In this document: piece by piece, positions 54,085 through 62,216 of the stretch | Position numbering within the stretch: the first letter of the stretch is position 1 | Layout of the letters: every line of letters starts with the position of its first letter | DNA from: JAEUPI01 sp044222685 | GTDB lineage: Bacteria; Pseudomonadota; Gammaproteobacteria; Burkholderiales; Burkholderiaceae_C | Reading direction: 5' to 3' | NCBI GenBank assembly: GCA_044222685.1 | Contig: JBGAMU010000006.1 | Span: 1 to 64,000, forward strand | Length of the DNA: 64,000 nt | The notes under the pieces: model-generated | What the model saw: only the letters and a program-made list of their open reading frames with translations | The model's database searches: none | Told to the model about the DNA's origin: nothing | Position numbers and translations under genes: made by a program

Positions 54085-54780
54085 TCAAGTGGGAAAGAAG
54101 GACAGCACGTCGCGCAGGCTGCTGCCGGTGCGCGACGGTTCGGTGTCGAGTGACTCCAGCGGCGCGCCGGCCCGGTTGACCCAGAGCGTGGTGTAGCCGT
54201 ACCAGGTGGCGCCGATCGCGTCCCAGCCGTTGCTCGACACGAACAGGATGTCGCCGGCCGCGAGATCGAGCGCCTGCGGGCCCAGGTCGTAGACGGCATT
54301 GTCGGTCTTGAAGCGGCGCACCGACTCGGCGCTGAGCAGTGGATCGATCAGCGTGTCGAAACCGGCATGCCGCAGCAGCGGCTGCAGCATGTCGGTGTCG
54401 CCGTTGGACAGGATGCCCGTGCGCACGCCGCGCTGCTGCAGTGCCAGCAATACGCCGCGGTTCTCGGCGAACGGCGCGAGCTGCAGGCACTCGCGCATCA
54501 GGGCGTCGCGCGCGTCGTCGGCCAGTTCAATGCGCAACCGCAGCGCAGCCTGTCGCAACCCGGCCTGTGTGAGCGCGCGAAACGGACGCCAGCGCCGGCT
54601 CATCGAACACAAGCGCGTGTACTCGATCTGCTTGTCGCGCCAGATCTGCGACAGCGCCGCGCCCTGGCCCGGAAACAGTTGCTCGGCCAGCGCGCCGACG
54701 CTGTGCACGTCGAACAGCGTGCCGTAAGCATCGAACAACACGGCGCGCGGGGACGGCTGGATGGGGTGGGCGGCGGCCAT
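54085..54780 (-). CDS. Haloacid dehalogenase type II / HAD-superfamily hydrolase
   Basis: A 231-residue HAD hydrolase: nucleophile Asp in VLFDAYGTLFDV (motif I), Thr/Ser-Asn in GILSNGD (motif II), Lys in RRFKTDNAVYDL, and FVSSNGWDAIGATWYGY carrying motif IV. The Trp-Arg residues in SRRWRPF and the Ser-Asn-Gly pattern resemble L-2-haloacid dehalogenases, so a dehalogenase or a phosphatase role is possible. Next to glcB a phosphoglycolate-phosphatase-like role also fits, as glycolate would feed glyoxylate (inference). The ATG at 54780; a GTG 9 bases upstream is an alternative. Confidence 0.83.
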   Translation of the reverse strand: MAAAHPIQPSPRAVLFDAYGTLFDVHSVGALAEQLFPGQGAALSQIWRDKQIEYTRLCSMSRRWRPFRALTQAGLRQAALRLRIELADDARDALMRECLQLAPFAENRGVLLALQQRGVRTGILSNGDTDMLQPLLRHAGFDTLIDPLLSAESVRRFKTDNAVYDLGPQALDLAAGDILFVSSNGWDAIGATWYGYTTLWVNRAGAPLESLDTEPSRTGSSLRDVLSFFPT

Positions 54781-54976
54781 CGGACCCACACTCTATGCGC
54801 TGCCCAAGCCCTGATTGCCCACAGCCGGTGGGCGGGATTGATGACGCTCAGGCACTCAATCTGCAGCGGCTTGGTCGGAATTGCATCAACACCTCGCTGC
54901 CGATGGAACGACTCGCCAGCGGGCCGCATGCAGCTTCTAGGGCAGATTCAGCATTGATCGATGACTCCACCGACGG

Positions 54977-54982
54977 TAATCT
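54977..54982 (+). promoter_or_regulatory. Candidate -10 box for the LysR gene
   Basis: TAATCT ends 6 bases before the GTG start at 54989, so transcription may begin at or very near the start codon. The rest of the 208-base divergent region (54781-54988) shows no other clear element. Confidence 0.35.
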
Positions 54983-54988
54983 CGACCG

Positions 54989-55930
54989 GTGGACCGCCTA
55001 AAGCAGATCGAATCGTTCGTGGCCGTGGCCACCAAGGGCAGCCTGACGGCGGCGGCGCATGCCGAGGGCGTGGCGCCGGCGGTCATAGGCCGCCGCATCG
55101 ATGCGCTGGAAGAACGGCTGGGCGTCAAGCTGCTGGTGCGCACCACCCGACGCATCACGCTGACCCACGAAGGCAGCGCCTTTCTCGAGGACTGCCAGCG
55201 CATCATCGCCGACCTGGCCAATGCAGAAGCCAGTGTCAGCGAAGGCGGTGTGAAAGCAAGTGGGCACTTACGTTTGACAGCGCCGGCCGGATTCGGTCGC
55301 CGCCACGTGGCGCCGCTGGTGCCACGCTTCGTCGGCCTGCACCCGGATGTCAGCGTGTCGCTCAACCTGTCGGACCGCGTGGTCGACATCGTCAACGAGG
55401 GTTTCGACTGCGCGGTGCGGGTCGGCGACCTGCCGGACTCGAGCCTCGTCAGCGTGCGGTTGGCCGACAACCGGCGCCTGTGCGTGGCGGCGCCGGCCTA
55501 TCTGAAGCGCGCGGGCACGCCGGCGCAACCCAGCGAGCTGGCCCGGCATCGCTGCCTGACGCTGTCGTCCGACGCCAGCCAGACGCGCGGCTGGGCCTTC
55601 ACGATCGGCGGCCAGGTCACCCACTTCCGGCCCGGCGGGCCGCTGGACTGCAGCGACGGCCAGGTGCTGCACGACTGGTGCGTGCAAGGCCTGGGCATCG
55701 CCTGGCGCAGCACTTGGGAAGTCGAACACGACATTGCCGACGGCCGTCTGACGGCCGTGCTGGAGGACTTCGCGGCGCCACCCAACGGCGTCTACGCCGT
55801 GTTCCCGCAGCGCAAGCACCTGCCGCTGCGCGTGCGGCTGTGGATCGACTACCTGAAGCAGAGCTACGGCGATCCGCGCTACTGGGCGACGGCTGACGCC
55901 CCGGCGGTCGCCACCGCGGCCGCTGCATGA
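54989..55930 (+). CDS. LysR-family transcriptional regulator
   Basis: A 313-residue DNA-binding regulator. The N-terminal winged helix-turn-helix is clear (MDRLKQIESFVAVATKGSLTAAA, then AVIGRRIDALEERLGVKLLVRTTRRITLT), followed by an effector-binding domain of the substrate-binding-protein fold with the CrgA/DmlR-like GHLRLTAPAGFGRRHVAPLVPRF opening. GTG at 54989 gives the exact family start, but no ribosome binding site is visible and a -10-like box is 6 bases upstream. It is divergent from the HAD-glcB pair, a possible target, and overlaps the DUF2214 gene by 4 bases (ATGA). Confidence 0.9.
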   Translation: MDRLKQIESFVAVATKGSLTAAAHAEGVAPAVIGRRIDALEERLGVKLLVRTTRRITLTHEGSAFLEDCQRIIADLANAEASVSEGGVKASGHLRLTAPAGFGRRHVAPLVPRFVGLHPDVSVSLNLSDRVVDIVNEGFDCAVRVGDLPDSSLVSVRLADNRRLCVAAPAYLKRAGTPAQPSELARHRCLTLSSDASQTRGWAFTIGGQVTHFRPGGPLDCSDGQVLHDWCVQGLGIAWRSTWEVEHDIADGRLTAVLEDFAAPPNGVYAVFPQRKHLPLRVRLWIDYLKQSYGDPRYWATADAPAVATAAAA

Positions 55931-56382
55931 TCGTCGAAGCCGCGCTGGCCTACGCGCACCTGGCGGCCATCCTGGCATGGGTGGTGTTCCTGTCGAGCGC
56001 CACCGCGCTGGCGCGAGTGGAATGGCTCAATTCGGCGGCACTGGTACGGCTGCAGCGGGTCGACCGCATCGCATTCGCGGCCGCGCTCGTCACGCTCGGT
56101 ACCGGGCTGGCGCGTGCCGTGTGGGGCATCAAGGGGCTGGGCTGGTATGCGTCACAGCCCTTGCTGTGGGGCAAGGCCGCGCTGTGGCTCGTGATGCTCG
56201 CGCTCGGGTTGGGCGTCACGCAGCGCATCGCGTCGTGGCGCCGCCGCTGCGACACCGAAGGCCAATTGCCGAGTGCCGAGGCGTTGGCCTGGCTGCGCCG
56301 CCAACTGATGTGGTCGGCGCACCTGATGGTGCTGCCGCCGCTGCTGGGGGTGCTGCTGGCGCGCGGCCTGGCGGTGATCTGA
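55927..56382 (+). CDS. DUF2214 family inner-membrane protein
   Basis: A 151-residue integral membrane protein with four predicted helices (around residues 8-28, 48-65, 80-98 and 127-148) and the family's AYAHLAAILAW and conserved Arg/Trp residues (LARAVWGIKGLGWYASQPLLWGKAALW). Function unknown; the family is often found beside regulators. The ATG overlaps the LysR stop (ATGA), so the two are translationally coupled. Followed directly by a strong hairpin (56388-56412). Confidence 0.85.
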   Translation: MIVEAALAYAHLAAILAWVVFLSSATALARVEWLNSAALVRLQRVDRIAFAAALVTLGTGLARAVWGIKGLGWYASQPLLWGKAALWLVMLALGLGVTQRIASWRRRCDTEGQLPSAEALAWLRRQLMWSAHLMVLPPLLGVLLARGLAVI

Positions 56383-56387
56383 AAACG

Positions 56388-56412
56388 CCGAAGGGGCCCA
56401 CGGCCCCTTCGG
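56388..56412. terminator. Strong bidirectional hairpin between DUF2214 gene and psiF
   Basis: Perfect 11-base inverted repeat CCGAAGGGGCC/GGCCCCTTCGG with loop CAC. On the minus strand it is followed by CGTTTTC, giving an intrinsic terminator for psiF; on the plus strand only TTACT follows, so it may also act weakly on the LysR-DUF2214 transcript. Confidence 0.75.
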
Positions 56413-56466
56413 TTACTGCACGATCCCCGCGGTGGCGGCCCTGTCGGACAGCGTGGGGTTCGAGGT

Positions 56467-56754
56467 TCAGGCCTTCAGGCAGCTGCTCATGAACTTCTTG
56501 CGTTCGTCACCGGCCAGCTTCTTCTCGCCGGCCTCCTTGTTGCAGCTGGTCATCTTGCCCTGCTGGGTTTCCTTCTTGGCCGACAGGCAGGTCTTCATGA
56601 ACGCCTTGCGCTCGTCGCCCTTCTTGTCGCCGGCTTCCTTGTTGCACGTGGTCATCTTGCTCTGCTGGGCCGTCGGCTTCTTCTCGTCGGCCGCCTGAGC
56701 GGACAGCGCGAAAGCAGCCAGCGACAACGCGGCAGTCGAAATCAGTTTCTTCAT
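56467..56754 (-). CDS. PsiF repeat family exported protein
   Basis: A 95-residue exported protein: signal peptide MKKLISTAALSLAAFALSAQA, then two PsiF repeats each with the pattern M-T-x-C-N-K-E-A-G-x-K-K ... F-M-x-x-C-L, giving four cysteines that could form two disulfides in the periplasm. E. coli PsiF is phosphate-starvation inducible; its molecular role is unknown, and no PHO box was recognised here. GGAGAA precedes the ATG. A strong hairpin terminator follows 55 bases after the stop. Confidence 0.88.
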   Translation of the reverse strand: MKKLISTAALSLAAFALSAQAADEKKPTAQQSKMTTCNKEAGDKKGDERKAFMKTCLSAKKETQQGKMTSCNKEAGEKKLAGDERKKFMSSCLKA

Positions 56755-56893
56755 GGAATCGTTCTCCTTCCTCTGGTGGACGCCTCTTCGGCACATTTGC
56801 CGCGGGCGATTGGACTACAGGCTCCCCCGCTCGGCAAGGACACAACGCAAGGCGGCGTTGCGCGGTGGACACCGAGGCGACGCGCAGGCGTCG

Positions 56894-58261
56894 CTAGACG
56901 ATGCGGCGAGGATGCTGCATCGCCTGGTGCGCAGCATGCAGCCGCCGCACCAGCACCCGGATGAACGCGGCGTCGAACAGGTGCCGGGTCGCCGGGTTGA
57001 GCTGCTCGAGCAGCTCGGGCGTGAATGAGATGGTCGTCGCCGGATCGGTGACGATGACGTCGGCGCTGTGGATGCGCAGGTCCGGGCTCGGCGCCAGGTA
57101 CATCATCTCGCCCACCGACGTGCCCGCGCCCAGCAGCGCGACCCGGTGGCCGTCGCGGAACACCTCGACGCGGCCGCTGGCGATGATGTGGAACGTAGTG
57201 CCGGCCTGCCCCTTGCGATACAGCGCGTCGCCCAGCTCGTGGCGCTGCCAACGTGCGCGGTGCACCACCTCCCACAGCTCGACGTCGCCGAAGTCCTTGA
57301 AGAACTCGAGCGTTCGCAACAGGTTGAAACGCTCGGAGTCCAGCACGTCGTGCGCCGCGCCGCGCGGCACCTCGCGGCGCGCGATCATCGCGGCCAGCTC
57401 CTGCGCGAAGTTGTCCCAGTCCGGGTAGCGTTCGAGCCGCGTCTTCGACAGCGCGCGCTGCAGCAGCGCGTCGAGCGCCGGCGGCACGCCGTCGCGAAAC
57501 GTCGCCAGCGACGGGGCGCGGTCGTGGTAGATGCGGTTCATCAGCGCGCTCTGGTTCGGCGCCTCGAACGGCGGCCGGCCGGCGATCAGGTGGTACAGCA
57601 CCGCGGCCAGCGAGTACTGGTCGGCGCGCGAATCGAGCGTCGCGCCGTCGAGCTGCTCGGGCGACATGTAGGGCAGCGAGCCGACGCGCACGACCTGGGT
57701 GCGGTCGGAGTTGAGGTTCAGTGCGCTGCCGAAATCGGTGATCTTGACCTCGAGCACCTGGCCGTCTTCGACCACGGCCAGCAGGTTGGCCGGTTTCACG
57801 TCGCGATGGATCAGGCCGTGGCGGGCGACGAAGCCGAGCGCCATCGCGCACTTGAAGCCGACCTCGACGATCTGCTCGAGCGAGAGCAGCGACTCGGGCC
57901 GACAGTAGTCCTTCAGCGTGGTGCCCGGCACGTACTCCATCACCAGGTACGGCGCCAGCGGATCGTCGACCGCGTCGTAGATCTGCACGATGTTCGGGTG
58001 GTTCAGCTGGCCCACCAGCGCCGCCTCGGCGGCGAAGAAATGGTCGCGAAAGCGCACCTCGGCGGCATCGAACACCGCCGCCCGGCGCGCACGCTTGATC
58101 GCCACCGGCCGTTCGTGAAAGTCGTCGAACGCGAGGAAGACTTCGCTGGTGGCGCCCTCGCCGAGGCGGCCACGCACCGCGTAGCCGCCGATGCGGTCGG
58201 GCAGCGCACTGGTGTCGCCCTCGAGCGGCGCGATCTGGGTGATGAAGTCGTTCATGTCCAT
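56894..58261 (-). CDS. Serine/threonine protein kinase with C-terminal cyclic-nucleotide-binding domain
   Basis: A 455-residue cytoplasmic protein. Kinase domain (about 22-285): Gly-loop GRLGEGATSEVFLAF, catalytic Lys in VAIKRA, HRDVKPANLL with the catalytic Asp, DFGSAL, and MSPEQ as the APE equivalent; all key residues of Hanks-type kinases are present. The C-terminal part (about 310-430) is a cyclic-nucleotide-binding-like beta-barrel (GDALYRKGQAGTTFHIIASGRVEVF, then GTSVGEMMYLAPSPDLRIHSADV), but the Arg-Ala pair of the phosphate-binding cassette is not evident, so it may not bind cAMP. No membrane helix. The start is ATG 58261 or 58255. It is divergent from argS; the partner phosphatase is not in the window. 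Confidence 0.88.
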   Translation of the reverse strand: MDMNDFITQIAPLEGDTSALPDRIGGYAVRGRLGEGATSEVFLAFDDFHERPVAIKRARRAAVFDAAEVRFRDHFFAAEAALVGQLNHPNIVQIYDAVDDPLAPYLVMEYVPGTTLKDYCRPESLLSLEQIVEVGFKCAMALGFVARHGLIHRDVKPANLLAVVEDGQVLEVKITDFGSALNLNSDRTQVVRVGSLPYMSPEQLDGATLDSRADQYSLAAVLYHLIAGRPPFEAPNQSALMNRIYHDRAPSLATFRDGVPPALDALLQRALSKTRLERYPDWDNFAQELAAMIARREVPRGAAHDVLDSERFNLLRTLEFFKDFGDVELWEVVHRARWQRHELGDALYRKGQAGTTFHIIASGRVEVFRDGHRVALLGAGTSVGEMMYLAPSPDLRIHSADVIVTDPATTISFTPELLEQLNPATRHLFDAAFIRVLVRRLHAAHQAMQHPRRIV

Positions 58262-58401
58262 GCAGGGCGTCGGACACGCAGCTGAGGCGCATCGGCCCGG
58301 CCATTCTGTGAGGCGGCGCCCGACGCTCGCCGCGGAATAGCGGGGCGAAGCCTCGCCAATTGCCGCCCGGACGCGCGAGCGGTGCACGACGGCACGAAAA
58401 G

Positions 58402-58407
58402 TAGAAT
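58402..58407 (+). promoter_or_regulatory. -10 box for argS
   Basis: TAGAAT ends 6 bases before the argS ATG (58414). With usual -10 to start-site spacing the transcript would begin at the ATG itself, that is, a leaderless mRNA. No ribosome binding site is visible between. Confidence 0.55.
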
Positions 58408-58413
58408 CGCCCG

Positions 58414-60132
58414 ATGATCCGAGCCAAGCAGGAGCTGCTGCAGGCCTTGCAGGGTGCACTGGCCGAGCTGGCTGCCGCAGCCGGAGTGCCGGCACCCGCG
58501 GCCGCCTTCGAGTCGCCCAAGCAGGCCGCGCATGGCGACCTGGCCATCACGGCGGCGATGCAGATGTCGCGCGCGGCCCGCAAGAACCCGCGCGAACTGG
58601 CCACTGCACTCGTGCAGTCGCTCGAGCGCAGCGCGGCGTTCCGGCGCTGGGTCAGTGCGCTCGAGATCGCCGGTCCCGGCTTCATCAACCTGCGGCTGGC
58701 GCCGGCCGCGCTGCAGACCGTGGTGAGCGAGGTGCTGCAGGCCGGCCCCTGCTTCGGCCACCGGGCGACGACCGGGCAGCGGGTGATGGTGGAGTTCGTC
58801 TCGGCCAACCCGACCGGGCCGCTGCACGTCGGGCATGGCCGACAGGCCGCGCTCGGCGACAGCCTGTGCAACCTGCTGCAGACGCAGGGCCACGAGGTCT
58901 ACCGCGAGTTCTACTACAACGACGCCGGCGTGCAGATCCAGACGCTGGCGCTGTCGACGCAGGCCCGGCTCAAGGGCTTGAAGCCCGGCGATGCGTCATG
59001 GCCCGAGACGGCCTACAACGGCGACTACATCGCCGACATCGCGGCCGACTTCGCGGCGCGCAAGACGGTGATCGCCGACGACCGCCGCACCACCGCCAGC
59101 GGGGACCCCGACGATCTGGACGGCATCCGCGAGTTCGCCGTGGCCTACCTGCGCCACGAACAGGACCTCGACCTCAAGGCGTTCGGGGTGCGCTTCGATC
59201 ATTACTACCTCGAGAGCGGCCTGTATCGCGACGGCCGCGTCGAGGGCACGGTTGCCCGGCTGGTGTCGGCCGGCAAGACCTACGAGAGCGACGGTGCGCT
59301 GTGGCTGCGCACCACCGACTACGGCGACGACAAGGACCGCGTGATGCGCAAGTCCGACGGCAGCTACACCTACTTCGTGCCCGACGTGGCCTACCACCTG
59401 CACAAGTGGGAGCGCGGCTTCCACAAGGTGATCAACATCCAGGGCACCGACCACCACGGCACGGTGGCGCGGGTGCGCGCCGGCGTGCAGGCCGCCGGCG
59501 TCGGTATTCCGCCGGGCTACCCCGACTACGTGCTGCACAAGATGGTGACGGTGATGCGCGGCGGCCAGGAGGTCAAGATCTCCAAGCGCGCCGGCAGCTA
59601 TGTGACGCTGCGTGACCTGATCGAATGGACCAGCCGCGACGCCGTGCGCTTCTTTCTCATCAGCCGCAAGGCCGACACCGAATTCGTCTTCGATGTCGAC
59701 CTGGCGCTCAAGCGCAACGACGAGAACCCGGTCTTCTACGTGCAGTACGCGCACGCACGCATCTGCTCGGTGCTGGCGCAGCACGAGGCACGCAGCGGTG
59801 CGGCACCCGACCAGGCCGGCGCCGACCTGGCGCTGCTGACCGCGCCGTCGGAGGCCGCGCTGATGCTCGAGCTGGCGCGTTACCCCGATGTGCTGGCCAA
59901 TGCGGCCGATACACTGGCGCCGCACGACCTGGCGTTCTATCTGCGCGGCGTGGCCGCCGCCTTCCATGCCTACTACGCAGCCGAGCGCTTCCTGGTCGAC
60001 GACCCGGCGCTGGCGCGTGCGCGCATGGCACTGCTGACGGCCACGCGGCAGGTGCTGCGCCATGCGCTGCAACTGCTCGGCGTCGAGGCGCCCGTGTCCA
60101 TGACCCGAGATGTCGTTGAGGAGACTGCATGA
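58414..60132 (+). CDS. argS: Arginyl-tRNA synthetase
   Basis: Charges tRNA-Arg in the cytoplasm. The 572-residue protein has the N-terminal additional domain (Add1, to about 115), the HIGH-type motif in SANPTGPLHVGHGRQAALGD (about 130), the central TDHHGTVARVRAGVQ segment, a KMSKS-equivalent KISKRAGSYVTL (about 388-400), and the C-terminal anticodon-binding DALR domain ending in LGVEAP. The start ATG at 58414 follows a TAGAAT box without space for a leader. Its stop overlaps the SPOR gene start by 4 bases. Confidence 0.96.
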   Translation: MIRAKQELLQALQGALAELAAAAGVPAPAAAFESPKQAAHGDLAITAAMQMSRAARKNPRELATALVQSLERSAAFRRWVSALEIAGPGFINLRLAPAALQTVVSEVLQAGPCFGHRATTGQRVMVEFVSANPTGPLHVGHGRQAALGDSLCNLLQTQGHEVYREFYYNDAGVQIQTLALSTQARLKGLKPGDASWPETAYNGDYIADIAADFAARKTVIADDRRTTASGDPDDLDGIREFAVAYLRHEQDLDLKAFGVRFDHYYLESGLYRDGRVEGTVARLVSAGKTYESDGALWLRTTDYGDDKDRVMRKSDGSYTYFVPDVAYHLHKWERGFHKVINIQGTDHHGTVARVRAGVQAAGVGIPPGYPDYVLHKMVTVMRGGQEVKISKRAGSYVTLRDLIEWTSRDAVRFFLISRKADTEFVFDVDLALKRNDENPVFYVQYAHARICSVLAQHEARSGAAPDQAGADLALLTAPSEAALMLELARYPDVLANAADTLAPHDLAFYLRGVAAAFHAYYAAERFLVDDPALARARMALLTATRQVLRHALQLLGVEAPVSMTRDVVEETA

Positions 60133-60719
60133 CTGCGCAGCGTGGTGGCTTCGTGATGGGGCTGATCGTCGGCCTGCTGCTTGGCTTGGCGCTGGCGCTG
60201 GCCGTGGCCCTTTACGTCACCAAGGTGCCGGTGCCTTTCGTCAACAAGGTGCCGCAGCGCAACCCCGAGCAGAACGCCGCCGAGATCGAACGCAACAAGA
60301 ACTGGGATCCGAACGCGCCGTTGTCGAGCAAGGCGCCCCCCCGTCCGGGCGCCCCGGTCGGCAGCGCACCCGCGGTGCCGCCAGCGCCGCCGGCGGCACC
60401 GCCAAAAGCGGCGGTTGCCGAGCCGGCGCCCGCGCAAGGCCAGGCCGCGGCGCCGGCCAAGTCCACCAAACCGGGTGTCGATCCGTTCATCTACTTCGTC
60501 CAGGTCGGTGCGTTCGCCAAACCCGAAGACGCCGAACAGCAGCGCGCCAAGCTGGCGATGCTGGGGTACAGCGCCAAGGTCAGCGAGCGCGAACAGTCCG
60601 GACGGCCGATGTACCGCGTGCGTCTGGGTCCCTACCAGATGCGCGACGAGGCCGAATCGGCGCAGACCAAGCTGCAATCCGGCGGCGAGGATGCAGCGCT
60701 GGTGCGGGTCGAACGCTGA
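60129..60719 (+). CDS. SPOR-domain membrane protein
   Basis: A 196-residue inner-membrane protein with one N-terminal helix (about 8-30, GLIVGLLLGLALALAVALYV), a long periplasmic Pro/Ala-rich linker (about 55-115) and a C-terminal SPOR domain (about 118-195, FIYFVQVGAFAKPEDAEQQRAKL ... RVRLGPYQMRDEAE). SPOR domains bind denuded peptidoglycan at the septum, so a role in cell division or septal wall remodelling is expected (FtsN-like). ATG overlaps the argS stop (ATGA); argS followed by a SPOR protein is a known betaproteobacterial order. Confidence 0.9.
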   Translation: MTAQRGGFVMGLIVGLLLGLALALAVALYVTKVPVPFVNKVPQRNPEQNAAEIERNKNWDPNAPLSSKAPPRPGAPVGSAPAVPPAPPAAPPKAAVAEPAPAQGQAAAPAKSTKPGVDPFIYFVQVGAFAKPEDAEQQRAKLAMLGYSAKVSEREQSGRPMYRVRLGPYQMRDEAESAQTKLQSGGEDAALVRVER

Positions 60720-60766
60720 GATGACGACGCACGCGAACAGACACCCCAAGAAACAGAAGGATGACC

Positions 60767-61408
60767 ATGAAACGCCGTGATTTCACCCTGCGCCTCACCG
60801 CCACGGCCGCCAGCCTGGCAGCGCCCGCCCTCGCGCAGGCGCAGGCTGCCGCGCCGGTCGAGGGCAAGGACTACGCCCGTCTGGCGCAGCCGATCGCGAT
60901 GCCGGCCACGGGCAAGGTGGAGGTGGTGGAGTTCTTCGGCTACTGGTGCCCGCATTGCCACGCCTTCGAGCCGATGCTCGAGGAATGGGCCCGCAAGCTG
61001 CCGGCCCAGGTCAGCTTCCGCCGCATCCCGGTCGCCTTCTCGGCACCGCAGGAGCCCTACCAGCGCATCTTCCTGGCGCTGGAGGCGATGGGCCAGCTCG
61101 ACGCGGTGCACCGCAAGGTGTTCACGGCGATCCACGTGCAGAAGCAGCGTCTGGACAAGGACGCCGACATCCTGGCCCTGATGACCGCCAATGGCATCGA
61201 CGGCGCCAAGTTCACCGAGACGTTCAAGAGCTTCACGGTGGCCAGCAAGGCCAAGCAAGCGCGCCAGTTGGCCGAGGCTTACAAGATCGACGGCGTGCCG
61301 ACATTGGGCATCCACGGCCGTTACTTCACGTCGCCCTCGCTGGCCGGCGGCCACGAGCAGGCGTTGCGGGTCACCGACTTCCTGATCCAGCGCGTCGCCA
61401 AGGGCTGA
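60767..61408 (+). CDS. dsbA: Thiol:disulfide interchange protein DsbA-like
   Basis: Periplasmic oxidase introducing disulfides into exported proteins. The 213-residue precursor has a signal peptide (ending in ALAQAQA, about residue 26) with a twin-arginine-like KRRDFTLR motif near its start, the thioredoxin active site CPHC in FFGYWCPHCHAFEP (about 60), the helical insert, and the cis-Pro in GVPTLGIHG. AAGG 6 bases before ATG 60767 makes this start better than the ATG two codons earlier. Likely cotranscribed with the SPOR gene (47 bases). Candidate substrates in this window include LptD and the four-Cys PsiF protein (inference). Confidence 0.92.
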   Translation: MKRRDFTLRLTATAASLAAPALAQAQAAAPVEGKDYARLAQPIAMPATGKVEVVEFFGYWCPHCHAFEPMLEEWARKLPAQVSFRRIPVAFSAPQEPYQRIFLALEAMGQLDAVHRKVFTAIHVQKQRLDKDADILALMTANGIDGAKFTETFKSFTVASKAKQARQLAEAYKIDGVPTLGIHGRYFTSPSLAGGHEQALRVTDFLIQRVAKG

Positions 61409-61502
61409 ACGCCGGCAGGCATCTGCCGCCGGCCACACGTGCGAAGGTTGGGCCGCGTCACGCGGCGCGCATTTCGTCTCACGTGGCGCCGAATGCCAGG
61501 GC

Positions 61503-61508
61503 TAGAAT
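61503..61508 (+). promoter_or_regulatory. Candidate -10 box for lptA-lptB-rpoN
   Basis: TAGAAT 23 bases before the lptA ATG in the 123-base gap after dsbA. No convincing -35. Confidence 0.5.
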
Positions 61509-61531
61509 GGTCTGCAAGTTCTGTGCCGACC

Positions 61532-62149
61532 ATGCCTTCGACCCTTCTCGTCAGACCTCTCCTGCTCTTCACGCTGGCCCTCGGTGGCGCTGGGTCGGCC
61601 AGCGCCGACCGCAGCGACCGCAGCAAGCCGTTGACGCTCGAATCCGACAAACCCTGCACGGTGGACCTCGTGCGCCAGGTCAGCGTGTGCAGCGGCAACG
61701 TCGTCATCGCGCAGGGCACGCTGCAGATCCGGGCCGACCGGGTCGAACTGCGCGAGACCGCCGACGGCTACCGGCAGGCGATCGCGATCGGCGCTGCCAG
61801 CGCGCCGGCGCTGTACCGCCAGCGGCGCGAGGGCAGCGACGAGCACGTCGAGGGCAGTGCCGACCGCGTCGAGTACGACGCTCGCGCGGATACGCTGCGC
61901 TTCGTCGGCAATGCCCAGGTCCGGCGCCTGCGCGGCGCGGTACCCAGCGAGGAGATCCAGGGCAGCCTGATCCTGTGGGACAACACCGCCGAGCAGTTCA
62001 CCGTGCAAGGCGGCGCCGCCAGCCCCGGCAATCCGACCGGTCGCGTGCGCGCGGTGCTGGCACCCCGCGAGGCGTCGGCACCGACGGCCGCCGCCGCCGC
62101 GTCGAGCGCCACGCTGCGGCCGAGCGGCACGTTGGGCGAGCGCCAGTGA
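61532..62149 (+). CDS. lptA: Lipopolysaccharide transport periplasmic protein LptA
   Basis: Periplasmic bridge protein carrying LPS from LptC to LptD. The 205-residue precursor has a signal peptide (to about SASA, residue 24), then the OstA/LptA jellyroll with KPLTLESDKPCTVDLVRQVSVCSGNVVIAQGTLQIRADRVELRE, two cysteines that could pair, and EHVEGSADRVEYDARADTLRFVGNAQVRRL. The ATG at 61532 lies 23 bases after a TAGAAT box. lptC, normally just upstream, is not present; dsbA occupies that place. lptB follows after 67 bases. Confidence 0.92.
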   Translation: MPSTLLVRPLLLFTLALGGAGSASADRSDRSKPLTLESDKPCTVDLVRQVSVCSGNVVIAQGTLQIRADRVELRETADGYRQAIAIGAASAPALYRQRREGSDEHVEGSADRVEYDARADTLRFVGNAQVRRLRGAVPSEEIQGSLILWDNTAEQFTVQGGAASPGNPTGRVRAVLAPREASAPTAAAAASSATLRPSGTLGERQ

Positions 62150-62216
62150 CGCCCGGGCTGCGGCAGGGGCTTGCGAGCTCGCCGGCAGGGCAACGGCCGG
62201 TCGACGGAGCCGGTGC

